The notes: generated by a model not told the origin, from the sequence alone. DNA of 46,551 bases from Candidatus Bipolaricaulota bacterium (GCA_026418075.1 JAOACA010000007.1:1-46551), one strand, 5' to 3'; shown: positions 8,303 through 15,670, numbered from the stretch's first letter. Translations and numbers: made by a program.

Positions 8303-8907
8303 CGCTTGGAGGATCTCCTCCGCGTCCACGTCCACGCTCCGAGGACCCCGAGGTCAACCGCCCCGTACAGGACGAACCGCCATCCCGTCAGGCCCTCCCA
8401 CAGCCCCCCCAGGGCCGGAAACGGGCTCAGGGGCGAGGCCGGAGGGAGGACGGCGGCAAGGTAGATCCCGTACTTCACGGCGAACCGAAGCCCAGGCCAG
8501 TGTACAACCACCCCTGTCCCGTAGCCAACCACCGACCACAACAAGCCGTAGAGCAGGAGGAACCCCACCGCCCGGCCCCACTCGGGCCACGGAAGCGCCG
8601 CTTCGGCCCGGTGGAGAAGGAGGAAGGGGAGGACGATCCCCAGCCCCAGGGCCGGCTGGCCGCCCAGGCGGGCCGCCCGCCGCAGGGGCGGGTACGCACC
8701 GTACCCGACCTCGGCCTCTCCCACCTGGAGGGCGAGGATCCCAAGGAGGAACGCCACCGCGTGGAGGAAGAACGGGCCCCGCATGAACGCGGACAGGGCC
8801 GCGGTCGGCTCGGCCTCCGGCCAGAGGAGGGACGCCACAAGCGCCGCTCCAGAGAGGATCGCAAACCCGTGGTAGGGGGTGAGGAGGGCCTCGGGGAGCC
8901 TAGCCAC
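8299..8907 (-). CDS. Multi-pass membrane protein of the MoxR/vWA operon
   Basis: The 202-residue product is mostly hydrophobic, with about five or six predicted membrane helices (for example GFAILSGAALVASLLW, FLHAVAFLLGILAL, LGLGIVLPFLLL, FLLLYGLLWSVVGYGTGVVV). I recognise no family motif. It starts with GTG at 8907 and overlaps the end of the exported-protein gene by 8 nt (GTGGCTAG), so the two are translated together. Its position inside the operon implies a role in the same membrane complex; nothing more can be said from sequence. Confidence 0.75.
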   Translation of the reverse strand: MARLPEALLTPYHGFAILSGAALVASLLWPEAEPTAALSAFMRGPFFLHAVAFLLGILALQVGEAEVGYGAYPPLRRAARLGGQPALGLGIVLPFLLLHRAEAALPWPEWGRAVGFLLLYGLLWSVVGYGTGVVVHWPGLRFAVKYGIYLAAVLPPASPLSPFPALGGLWEGLTGWRFVLYGAVDLGVLGAWTWTRRRSSKR

Positions 8908-10129
8908 GCCGGTCCCACCTCGCCCGGTACACCCACCACGCCCGGCCCCCTTCCCGGCCAGACTTCACCTCCACCCGAACCGCCTCCCCCGCCCGAACCA
9001 GCGGGCCGAGCACGGCAAGGGGGGCAACGCCCCCCGCCCATCCCTCCCCCGGCCTCCCCCCCGCGCCGTCCCACGGCGCCCCGTACCGCGATAGGATCAC
9101 CGTTTTTCCTGGATTTGCCCACACGAGGGTCCGGGGGCCCCCCGCGCCCCACTCCCAGGCGATTGCAGAATAAGCCTGATCTGAGCGGCGTTCTCCAGCG
9201 TCGAACCACTGCCCGTCCAGGACAACCACCCCCGCCCTGCGCCGGGAAACGGCCGCCACGTCAAAACTATACCGCGCAATATCTGACCTTGAAATGGAGT
9301 ACTGAACAACTGTTTCTACGGGAGGCGTCTCGTACAAAACCGGATAAAGGAGGGCGAAAGAGGTGAACGTGCCGGCGAGGGCGGCCAAGGGGGCCCAGCG
9401 GCCGCGGGGGAGCCGGGCAAGGGCGAACCCGAGAAGGACGAGGTAGGCCACGGTGAGGCCCAGGATGGGGAGCGCGGTGCCGTCCCGGGCGGTGTGCGCC
9501 CGCAGGGCGGTGCGGAGGGCCTCCTCTCCGGGGGGCGGGAGGGGGGAGGGGACCGACCGCCCCTCCACCTCGCCGCCCGCGAACGCGGCCCACGCCGCGA
9601 GGGCCTCCGCCGCTTGCGGGGGGAGCGTGGCGGGAACGAACACCCGGAGGAACGGGCTGAGGAGGGCGGGAGCGGCGGGAAGCTCGTCAGGGGCGAGGAA
9701 GACCGCTGGGCCCTGGGGCGGCGGCCCGGCCGACCCGACGACCGCCACCGGTTTTTCGAGGGAGGGGCGGACCGGGACGGAGAGTCGGGCCTCTTCGCGG
9801 CCATCCGCCTCGACCCACACCGCGAGGGGCTCGGTTCCCGCCGGGAGGGGCCAGGGGAAAAGGAGCCGGGCTCGTCCGCCCGGGGGGAGGAGGAGGGGGG
9901 CGGTCAACCTCTGCCCGACCCGCCCCCGCCAACCCGATCCCGTCTCCTGGGCCACGTGGAGGCTCCCCGTGAAGACGGAAGCCGACGGGTTCTCCACCGT
10001 GATCCACAGGGGGTTCACCGCGTCGGCCACCGCGATCCCGCCCCACCCGAGCTCGGCCGAGAGCCGGACCTCGGCCCATCCCGCGACCGCGATGGGGAGG
10101 GCGAGGAGGGCCCCGGCGAGGCGGGTCAT
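8900..10129 (-). CDS. Exported, membrane-anchored protein of the MoxR/vWA operon
   Basis: The 409-residue protein has a signal peptide (LAGALLALPIAVAGWA), a beta-rich exported domain (VNPLWITVENPSASVFTG), two internal helices near residues 220-260 (LPILGLTVAYLVLLGFALA and WAPLAALAGTFTSFALLYPV) and a second outside domain with VVQYSISRSDIARYSFDVAA. Large exported proteins with paired central helices are common in MoxR/vWA clusters. The ATG at 10129 overlaps the recombinase stop (ATGA). The segment at about 9095-9365, encoding the second domain, is conspicuously less GC-rich than its surroundings, although the frame is intact across it. The precise function is unknown. Confidence 0.78.
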   Translation of the reverse strand: MTRLAGALLALPIAVAGWAEVRLSAELGWGGIAVADAVNPLWITVENPSASVFTGSLHVAQETGSGWRGRVGQRLTAPLLLPPGGRARLLFPWPLPAGTEPLAVWVEADGREEARLSVPVRPSLEKPVAVVGSAGPPPQGPAVFLAPDELPAAPALLSPFLRVFVPATLPPQAAEALAAWAAFAGGEVEGRSVPSPLPPPGEEALRTALRAHTARDGTALPILGLTVAYLVLLGFALARLPRGRWAPLAALAGTFTSFALLYPVLYETPPVETVVQYSISRSDIARYSFDVAAVSRRRAGVVVLDGQWFDAGERRSDQAYSAIAWEWGAGGPRTLVWANPGKTVILSRYGAPWDGAGGRPGEGWAGGVAPLAVLGPLVRAGEAVRVEVKSGREGGRAWWVYRARWDRRG

Positions 10130-10743
10130 TGGGGAAGCCCGTTCACGGCCTCCAGGGCGTCGGCGGACAGGACGTCGGCGTAGACCTGGGTCGTCCGGAT
10201 CGAGGCGTGCCCGAGCTGTTTCTGGACGAGGCGGAGGTTAAACCGGCTTGCCCGGTAGAGCATCGAGGCGTAGGTGTGGCGGCAGGAGTGGATCGTGAAC
10301 CGGGGGGGGAGCCCGGCCTCCCGGGCCAGGCGCTTGAACATGAGGTACACCGCCTGGCGGGTGAGGGGGCCGCCCCGGGGGGAGAGGAAGAGGAGGTCCC
10401 CCTCCCCCGTGGGCTCGCCCACGGCCCGCTTCCACTCCAGGAACTCCTGAAGGTGGTCCCGCAGGGCCTGGCCGATGTCCACCCCCCGCTCCTTGCCTCC
10501 CTTCCCCCGGCGGACGATGAGCGCCGAGTGCCCGGGTTCGAGGAGGAGGTCCCCGACCCGGAGGGCGAGGATTTCCGAGACGCGGAGCCCGGCGTCGAGG
10601 GCGACGTGGAGGATCGCCCAGTCCCGGACCGGGGCCTTCTGGCCGTTCCGGCGGGCGAGCTCGGCTGCCCGCCGGGCGTGGGCCTTGAGCCGCCGGACCT
10701 GGTCCGGGGTCATGAAGTCCTCCTGGGTCAGGTGGAGGGGCAT
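10126..10743 (-). CDS. Minimal tyrosine recombinase (XerC/D-like catalytic domain)
   Basis: The 205-residue protein contains the full set of tyrosine recombinase residues: Arg in DAGLRVSEILAL, Lys in RRGKGGKERG, HxxR in HSCRHTYAS, His in LGHASIRTT and the nucleophile Tyr in TQVYADV. XerC/D proteins are near 300 residues; here the N-terminal SAM-like core-binding domain is almost absent, leaving a short helical lead (DQVRRLKAHARRAAELARR). The ATG at 10743 has a Shine-Dalgarno (GGGAGG) and lies about 30 nt behind a strong promoter; a longer frame would run through that promoter. It is coupled by ATGA to a MoxR/vWA operon, an unusual place for a recombinase. It may recombine sites near its own promoter, or have become only a DNA-binding regulator. 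Confidence 0.9.
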   Translation of the reverse strand: MPLHLTQEDFMTPDQVRRLKAHARRAAELARRNGQKAPVRDWAILHVALDAGLRVSEILALRVGDLLLEPGHSALIVRRGKGGKERGVDIGQALRDHLQEFLEWKRAVGEPTGEGDLLFLSPRGGPLTRQAVYLMFKRLAREAGLPPRFTIHSCRHTYASMLYRASRFNLRLVQKQLGHASIRTTQVYADVLSADALEAVNGLPQ

Positions 10744-10780
10744 CGGGCCTCCCGGGGTGACTTTACCGTTGGCACGCCCC

Positions 10781-10809
10781 ATTTTACAAAAGGTCGGCCG
10801 CGGTGTCAA
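10781..10809 (-). promoter_or_regulatory. Near-consensus promoter of the recombinase-MoxR-vWA operon
   Basis: Read on the minus strand, TTGACA (10804-10809) and TAAAAT (10781-10786) are separated by exactly 17 nt. This is the best sigma-70-type promoter in the window. Transcription would start near 10774, about 30 nt before the recombinase ATG at 10743. The -10 region overlaps one copy of the repeat described next, so occupancy by a repeat-binding protein would block it. Confidence 0.8.
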
Positions 10810-10877
10810 AACGCCTTCTCTACGCGATCGGTCGAGGGGGTCTACTTTACAAAAGGCCCCTTTTGTCAAGTCGGCCG
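10783..10877. repeat. Two related motif clusters flanking the operon promoter
   Basis: TTTACAAAAGG occurs at 10783-10793 and again at 10846-10856, 63 bp apart. GTCGGCCG occurs at 10793-10800 and 10870-10877. TGTCAA (TTGACA on the other strand) occurs at 10804-10809 and 10864-10869. The second cluster also forms an inverted repeat, ACAAAAGGCCCCTTTTGT (10849-10866, 8-bp arms, 2-bp centre). Thus ACAAAAGG also exists in inverted orientation at 10786-10793 versus 10859-10866, flanking the -35 box. They could be operator sites or recombinase binding sites. Confidence 0.7.
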
Positions 10878-10892
10878 TCCAGGGCCCCGGAA

Positions 10893-10948
10893 ACGCCCTC
10901 CGCCCCCCGGCCCGGGGTGGGAGCCGTCCCCCCGGCCGCGGAGGGCGT
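10893..10948 (-). terminator. Long inverted repeat after the HD-protein gene, probable terminator
   Basis: ACGCCCTCCGC (10893-10903) and GCGGAGGGCGT (10938-10948) are perfect 11-bp complements separated by a GC-rich 34-nt loop. On the minus strand the hairpin lies just after the stop of the HD-domain gene and before the recombinase promoter. There is only a short TTT after the stem, so termination could be weak or Rho-assisted. Confidence 0.55.
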
Positions 10949-10959
10949 CCCCGGCCCGC

Positions 10960-11709
10960 TCAGTCGAGGGACCACTGGCCGATGATCTTCTTCTCCTCCC
11001 CCTCGATCTCCGCCGACACCTCGATGTGGTCGGCCAGCCCCGAGGTGAGGAGCTTCTCCTTGAGGAGGCTGTCGAGCTGGAAGATCCCGGCGGAGTTCGT
11101 CATCCGGACGTGGATGTGGACCGGCTTGTTCGTCCCCGGCTCGATCTTGACCTTCTCGATCGCCAGGGCGGACACGCTGTGGATCGTGGGCTTTCCCACC
11201 TGGAACGGGATCCGGGCCCGGCCCTTCTCCATGTCCAGGGCGTCGGCGACCTTGAGGATCCCCCCCTCCACGGTGAGGGGCCGGACGTTCGTCCGGTGGG
11301 CCCAGATCGCGTGGAGGGTCTCGGCGAGGATCACCGTCCGGGCCGGCTCGTCGTAGATCCCTGCCAGGAGCTCGTCGAGGAGGGAGGGGGCGAGGATCAT
11401 CGAGAAGAGCTCGTGATCCGCCCGGTGGATCGCGTGGCCCACGTCGTGGAGGGCCGCCCCGAGGACGACGACCACCTGGGCGTCCTCGTAGCCGAGGCCG
11501 TGGTCCTCGACCCCCAGCCGGACCCCGGCCCCGTGGAGAAGCTCGAGCAGCCGGAGCGCGATCCGGGTCACGATCCGGACGTGGGTCGGCCCGTGGTCGT
11601 TGATCTTCAGCCGGTCAATCGCCGTGATGTTCGAGCAGACGGACAGGGTCCGGAGGCGCGTCGAGCGGGCGATCGCCCGTTTCACCTGGTCAAGCTTCGT
11701 CTCGGGCAT
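10960..11709 (-). CDS. HD-domain phosphohydrolase
   Basis: The 249-residue protein has the HD-superfamily ligands: a His in NDHGPTHVRIV (about 39-49), the His-Asp pair in AALHDVGHAIHRADHE (about 86-101) and the distal Asp in ILKVADALDMEKGRAR (about 150-165). HD enzymes hydrolyse nucleotides, cyclic nucleotides or other phosphate esters; the substrate here is not evident. The C-terminal 85 residues (VKIEPGTNKPVHIHV, LLKEKLLTSGLADHIEV) form an extra domain. Its ATG at 11709 follows TAGGAT by 6 nt, so it may be transcribed from its own leaderless start, although it also lies 9 nt behind the small DNA-binding gene. Confidence 0.85.
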   Translation of the reverse strand: MPETKLDQVKRAIARSTRLRTLSVCSNITAIDRLKINDHGPTHVRIVTRIALRLLELLHGAGVRLGVEDHGLGYEDAQVVVVLGAALHDVGHAIHRADHELFSMILAPSLLDELLAGIYDEPARTVILAETLHAIWAHRTNVRPLTVEGGILKVADALDMEKGRARIPFQVGKPTIHSVSALAIEKVKIEPGTNKPVHIHVRMTNSAGIFQLDSLLKEKLLTSGLADHIEVSAEIEGEEKKIIGQWSLD

Positions 11710-11715
11710 GGGCCG

Positions 11716-11721
11716 ATCCTA
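11716..11721 (-). promoter_or_regulatory. TANNNT box for leaderless start of the HD-protein gene
   Basis: TAGGAT lies 6 nt before the ATG at 11709 and includes the upstream gene's TAG stop. There is no Shine-Dalgarno. The spacing matches other leaderless candidates in this window. No good -35 box is visible, so confidence is limited. Confidence 0.4.
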
Positions 11722-12144
11722 CCGCCACCGCTCCCACCACGGGGCGGGCTCCCGGCGGAGGGCCGCCTCGAGGGCCGCCACCCGGGCCGAGAGCTCCCGC
11801 ACCTCCGCCGCCAGGTGCTCCACGAGGGCCCGCCACCCGGACTCCGTTTCGTCCTGTTTCGTGCTCATGTGGGTGATAGTTGGCGATTCGCCGATGGCCT
11901 TTTTCTCGTCCCTCTCAATTTTGTAACGCAAAACGTTGGCCGCTTCGGTCAAGGTGTGCCCGGATTCGCAGAGGGTTTGGAGGTCGCGGAGGAGGGCCAG
12001 GCCGTCCTCGGTGAGGAGGAGCTGGTTGTTGGGCCCGCGGCGGATCGCGGGGAGGAGGAGGTCCCGGATCGCCTCGATCCGGTTCCGGACCTGGTTTTCG
12101 GTCGAAAGCCCGAGGAGGTTCACGAGCTCGGGCACGGTGTACAT
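11719..12144 (-). CDS. Small DNA-binding-like protein with C-terminal coiled coil
   Basis: The 141-residue protein starts MYTVPELVNLLGLST, a MerR/excisionase-like helix-turn-helix, with a wing-like part (GPNNQLLLTEDGLALLRDL) up to about residue 55. A linker is followed by a heptad-like C-terminus (LVEHLAAEVRELSARVAALE, about 107-126). A strong Shine-Dalgarno (AAAGGAGG) precedes the ATG at 12144, and a promoter with 17-nt spacing is seen upstream. It probably binds DNA as a coiled-coil dimer. It is divergent from mutL and next to the HD phosphohydrolase, which it might regulate. The specific family is not recognised. Confidence 0.7.
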   Translation of the reverse strand: MYTVPELVNLLGLSTENQVRNRIEAIRDLLLPAIRRGPNNQLLLTEDGLALLRDLQTLCESGHTLTEAANVLRYKIERDEKKAIGESPTITHMSTKQDETESGWRALVEHLAAEVRELSARVAALEAALRREPAPWWERWR

Positions 12145-12170
12145 CGGTTTCGCCTCCTTTGGGGCGAAGG

Positions 12171-12199
12171 AGGGTACCCCGGGGCGAGGGGCGTGGCAA
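12171..12199 (-). promoter_or_regulatory. Promoter of the small DNA-binding protein gene
   Basis: On the minus strand TTGCCA (12194-12199, 5 of 6 to consensus) and TACCCT (12171-12176) are 17 nt apart. The start codon at 12144 is 26 nt behind the -10 box, leaving room for the AAAGGAGG ribosome-binding site. Its -35 box shares the same six base pairs with the mutL promoter candidate. Confidence 0.55.
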
Positions 12200-12222
12200 G
12201 GGGGGGAGGCGGGGGGTAGCCT
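12194..12222 (+). promoter_or_regulatory. mutL promoter, leaderless type, sharing its -35 with the divergent gene
   Basis: TAGCCT (12217-12222) ends 7 nt before the mutL ATG at 12230, and no ribosome-binding site fits between. TGGCAA at 12194-12199 is a weak -35 at 17-nt spacing and is the complement of the divergent gene's TTGCCA box. One RNA polymerase could therefore serve either direction but not both at once. Confidence 0.45.
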
Positions 12223-12229
12223 AGGGGCG

Positions 12230-13879
12230 ATGCGGATCCGCAGGCTCGACGAGGGGGTGATCCGGAAGATCGCAGCCGGGGAGGTGGTGGACCGGCCGGC
12301 CTCGGCCCTGAAGGAGCTTGTGGAGAACTCCCTCGATGCCGGGGCGAGGCGGATCGCGGTGGAGGTTGCGGAAGGGGGGATTGCCCGCCTGGTGGTGGCC
12401 GACGACGGGCACGGGATGACGCCGGAGGAGCTGCGGCTGGCGGTCGAGCGTCACACGACGAGCAAGCTCCAAACCGAGGAGGACCTCCGCCACATCCGGA
12501 CCCTGGGGTTCCGGGGGGAGGCGCTCGCGGCGATCTGTGCCGTGGCCCGGGTGACCCTTGTTTCCCGGGCGGCGGGCGCCGAGGAGGGGCACGAGGTCCG
12601 GGTGGAGGGGGGGAGGCTAGTCGTCGACCGGCCGGCCGCCCACCCGGTGGGGACGACCGTGGTGGTGGAGGACCTGTTCTGGAACGTCCCCGCCCGGCGG
12701 CAGTTCCTCGATTCCCCGGGGGCGGAGGCCCGCCGGACCCTGGGAGTTCTTCGGAGGATCGTCCTCGCCCGCCCCGAGACGGCGTTCACCGTTCGCTCGG
12801 AGGGACGAGAAGTTCTCACCGTCCCCCCCGCTCCAAGCCCCCTCTTCCGGATCCGGCAGGTGTACGGGGCGGAGTTCGCCGAGGAGCTCCTCCCGGTGGA
12901 GCTCCGGGACCCGGGGTTCCACCTCCGGGCGTGGTTTGGGCCGCCGGAGCTCGCCCGGCCGACCCGGGTCGACCAGCACCTCTTCCTCTCCGGTCGGCCC
13001 GTCCGGCCGGGGACCCTCGGGGTCGGGATCGCCCAGGTCTACGCCCGCTACCTCCCCCGGGGGAGCCACCCCGCCTACTTCCTCTACCTCGACGTGGACC
13101 CCGAGCTCGTGGACGTGAACGTCCACCCCCGGAAGGAGGAGGTGCGGTTCCGGTCCGAGGAGGCGGCGATGGACCTCCTCCGGCGGGCGGCGATGCGGGC
13201 CTTGGGCGGAACCCCCTCCACCCCGGTCCCGTCCGCCGCCGGGGCGTGGGCTTCTCCGCAGGCGGCCGCGCCGGCGGAGGAGGCGGCCCTGTTCGCCGCG
13301 CCGTCCGCCGGTGGGCGTCCGGAGCCGTGGCGGGTGGTCGGGCAGGTGGGGGGAGCGTACATCGTCCTTGAGGAGGAGGGTGGGCTCACCGTGCTCGACC
13401 AGCACGCGGCCCACGAGCGGGTGCTCTTCGAGCGCCACCGCCCCGAGGCCGGAGTACCGTCCCAGGAGCTCCTCGTCCCAGTGCAGATTACGGTTCCGTT
13501 CGACCGGGCCGCGGCCCTGCGGCGGGCGCTGCCCGAGCTCCGGACCCTGGGGGTGGTCCTCGAGCCGTTCGGGGAGGGGACGTTCCTCCTCCGGGCCTGG
13601 CCGGCAGCCCTGGCGGACCGGCAGTCGCGCCTGGGGTTCCAGGAGCCGATCGCCGCGGTGGCGGAGCGGCTCCTGGATGGGGAGCCCCCCCTTGTCGAGC
13701 TCTGGCGGGAGGTGGCCTGTGCGGCGGCGGTCCGGGCCGGGGAAGTCCTCCCCCCCGCGGAGCAGGAGGCCCTCGTCCGGCAGTGGAAGGCGACCCGGGA
13801 GCCCGCGCGCTGCCCCCACGGCCGGCCCGTGGCCGTCCACCTCCCCTGGGACGAGCTCGCCCGGAAGCTCGGCCGCTAG
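12230..13879 (+). CDS. mutL: DNA mismatch repair protein MutL (endonuclease-type)
   Basis: The 549-residue protein has the GHKL ATPase motifs ELVENSLDAGA (about 29-39), VADDGHGMT (about 56-64), TSK and GFRGEALAAI (about 91-100). The C-terminal domain carries DQHAAHERVLFE at about 390-401, the metal-binding DQHAx2Ex4E motif of nicking MutL proteins, with the accompanying ACxxA-like AAAVRAGEVL and CPHGRP near the end. It should therefore nick the error strand itself, as in bacteria lacking MutH. No mutS is in the window. The ATG at 12230 matches the family start (MRIRRLDEGVIRKIAAGEVV). Its TAG overlaps the neighbour's TAG on the other strand. Confidence 0.96.
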   Translation: MRIRRLDEGVIRKIAAGEVVDRPASALKELVENSLDAGARRIAVEVAEGGIARLVVADDGHGMTPEELRLAVERHTTSKLQTEEDLRHIRTLGFRGEALAAICAVARVTLVSRAAGAEEGHEVRVEGGRLVVDRPAAHPVGTTVVVEDLFWNVPARRQFLDSPGAEARRTLGVLRRIVLARPETAFTVRSEGREVLTVPPAPSPLFRIRQVYGAEFAEELLPVELRDPGFHLRAWFGPPELARPTRVDQHLFLSGRPVRPGTLGVGIAQVYARYLPRGSHPAYFLYLDVDPELVDVNVHPRKEEVRFRSEEAAMDLLRRAAMRALGGTPSTPVPSAAGAWASPQAAAPAEEAALFAAPSAGGRPEPWRVVGQVGGAYIVLEEEGGLTVLDQHAAHERVLFERHRPEAGVPSQELLVPVQITVPFDRAAALRRALPELRTLGVVLEPFGEGTFLLRAWPAALADRQSRLGFQEPIAAVAERLLDGEPPLVELWREVACAAAVRAGEVLPPAEQEALVRQWKATREPARCPHGRPVAVHLPWDELARKLGR

Positions 13880-14772
13880 CGGATGTCCAGGGTCAGCCGG
13901 TAGTCGAACTTCGGAACCCCGTTTTGGCAGACGACCTGGATCTGCCAAGCCCCGGCTACCCCTGCCCGGTACTCCAGGCCAAGCCACGTGCTCCCCTCGA
14001 TCTCGCCCACCACCCGCCCCCCGGGATCGAGGAGCAGGAGCCGGCAGGGGCCCTCGGTCTCAACCCGCACCGCGACGATCTGGCCCGCCCGGAGGTTGAC
14101 CTTGTACACCCCCCGGCCGGTGGGCGCGGTCCCCGGCCCGGACCAGCCGAGGGACCCCTGGTAGGTCCCCGGGGTGAGGAACGGGGCGAGGTCGGGGCTC
14201 GTGCAGTCGGGGAGCCGGCGGGAGATGGTCGCCGAGGGAGTCGGGGGCGAGATCGCGGAGGCGCTCGCCGGGGCCGACGGGGCCGGGGATGCCCCGCCTC
14301 CTGCAGCCACGACGACCCGGACCGACTGGGCGTGGACCCCCACGGGAAAGCCCAGCTCCATCCCGCTCAAACCCACGACGAGCCGCGACCCCACCGTTCG
14401 CCGGGGGATGAAGAGTTGCCCGAAGTAGAGGGCGTGCGCCCCGCTCTCCTGGACCCGGCTCAGCCGGGCCAGCCACAGCGGGGCCGTCCCCCCCGCCGAA
14501 CCGGCAATGGAGAACCGGGCCTGGATTTCAGGGGGGAGGGTCCCTGCCGCGCCGGCCAGGCACAGGAAGATCTCCAGGGCGAGGTAGGGGTCCAGCCCCG
14601 TGGGGACCGAGAGGAACTCCCATTGGGCATGGCTTCGGCCGGAGATCCAGTACCAGTCCGCGTAGGCTTGCCCGGTGGTGGTGAACCCCTCCGGGAGGAG
14701 GGCCGCCGCGCCTCCCGTGAGGGCCACGGCGGCGAGGACCGCGGCCACTCCAACAATGCACTTCCCACCCAT
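13876..14772 (-). CDS. Exported protein with C-terminal pre-peptidase (PPC)-like beta domain
   Basis: The 298-residue protein begins with a signal peptide (VGVAAVLAAVALTGGAAALL). The first part (FTTTGQAYADWYWISGRSH) is unfamiliar and beta-rich. A low-complexity Ala/Ser/Pro linker spans about residues 158-185. The C-terminus (VYKVNLRAGQIVAVRVETEG, LLLLDPGGRVV, AGAWQIQVVCQNG) looks like a PPC-type jelly roll found in exported proteins. A Shine-Dalgarno (GGGAGG) precedes the ATG. Its stop overlaps mutL's stop by 4 nt (CTAG). Location is outside the cytoplasmic membrane; function is unknown. Confidence 0.75.
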   Translation of the reverse strand: MGGKCIVGVAAVLAAVALTGGAAALLPEGFTTTGQAYADWYWISGRSHAQWEFLSVPTGLDPYLALEIFLCLAGAAGTLPPEIQARFSIAGSAGGTAPLWLARLSRVQESGAHALYFGQLFIPRRTVGSRLVVGLSGMELGFPVGVHAQSVRVVVAAGGGASPAPSAPASASAISPPTPSATISRRLPDCTSPDLAPFLTPGTYQGSLGWSGPGTAPTGRGVYKVNLRAGQIVAVRVETEGPCRLLLLDPGGRVVGEIEGSTWLGLEYRAGVAGAWQIQVVCQNGVPKFDYRLTLDIR

Positions 14773-14816
14773 GGCCTCCCAAGGGTAGGGAGCCCACTGG
14801 TCTCTCCAAACGCCCT

Positions 14817-14868
14817 GCGCCTCTTCCGGCGCGGAGGAGGTTCTCCTCCTCGGGCCGCGCCCGGGCGC
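14817..14868 (-). other. Three stacked hairpins between uppP and the exported-protein gene
   Basis: Consecutive inverted repeats are seen: GCGCCTCTTCCGGCGC (14817-14832), GAGGAGGTTCTCCTCCTC (14834-14851) and the palindrome GCGCCCGGGCGC (14857-14868). They lie in the 121-bp gap after uppP. They could terminate the gltX-uppP transcript or form a structured leader of the next gene. No strong T-run follows, so a classical terminator is uncertain. The middle stem contains CCTCC, complementary to a Shine-Dalgarno. Confidence 0.5.
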
Positions 14869-14893
14869 CTTTCATTACAACGCCTGTCCCCCC

Positions 14894-15670
14894 TCAGGGA
14901 GTCAGGGTTCCCCAGGTGAGGGCCGCGAGCCCAAGGAGGGCGCAGTACAGGGCGAACGGCCCCAGGATCCCTCGCCGGAGAAGCGCCAGGAACAGCCGGA
15001 TCGCAAGAAGCCCACTTCCAAAAGCGCAAAGGAAGGCAACGGCCAGCGCTGGAAGAGAGAGACCGGGGTCCCCTGCGGCCCGGGCCAGGGCGAGGGCGCT
15101 TGCTCCCCCGATCGCGGGGATCGAGAGGAGAAACGAGAACCGGGCGGCGGCCTCGGGGCGGAGGCCGCGGACGAGCCCGGCGGCCACGGTGGCCCCGGAG
15201 CGGGAGATCCCGGGGAGGAGGGCGAGCCCCTGGGCCAGCCCCACGACCAGGGCGTCGGCCGCATTCACCGCCTCCCGGCGGGTGCGCCGGGTGGCCACCC
15301 TGCCCAGGGCGAGGAGGGCCGCGGTCCCGAGGAACCCCGCCCCCACCGCGCGGGGCGAGGCGAACGCCCCCTCCAGGACGTCCCCCAGGAGGAGGCCGAC
15401 GAGGGCGATGGGGAGGGTTCCCAGGGCGAGGAGGAGGACGTACCGGCGGGCCCCGGGATCCCGGGCCAGACCCTGGGCGAGCCCGAGGAGGTCCCGGCGG
15501 AAGAGGAGGAGCACCGCCCCGAGGGTCCCCAGGTGCACCGCCGCCTCGAGGGCGAGCCCGGGGGATTCCACCCCGAGGAGGAGCCCCCCGAGGGCGAGGT
15601 GCCCCGAGCTACTGACGGGGAGGAACTCCGTGAGCCCCTGGACGAGCCCGAGCAGGGCGTACCGGATCAC
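14894..15670 (-). CDS. uppP: Undecaprenyl-diphosphatase UppP (BacA)
   Basis: The 258-residue integral membrane protein has both BacA signatures: LVQGLTEFLPVSSSGHL at residues 9-25 and LLPGISRSGATVAAGLVRG at about 152-170, which carry the catalytic Glu, Ser, His and Arg. It dephosphorylates undecaprenyl diphosphate outside the membrane, recycling the lipid carrier for peptidoglycan synthesis; overexpression of this family gives bacitracin resistance. Its length is typical. The ATG at 15670 lies inside the end of the ferredoxin-like gene (62-nt overlap), so the two are probably coupled. Confidence 0.96.
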   Translation of the reverse strand: MIRYALLGLVQGLTEFLPVSSSGHLALGGLLLGVESPGLALEAAVHLGTLGAVLLLFRRDLLGLAQGLARDPGARRYVLLLALGTLPIALVGLLLGDVLEGAFASPRAVGAGFLGTAALLALGRVATRRTRREAVNAADALVVGLAQGLALLPGISRSGATVAAGLVRGLRPEAAARFSFLLSIPAIGGASALALARAAGDPGLSLPALAVAFLCAFGSGLLAIRLFLALLRRGILGPFALYCALLGLAALTWGTLTP

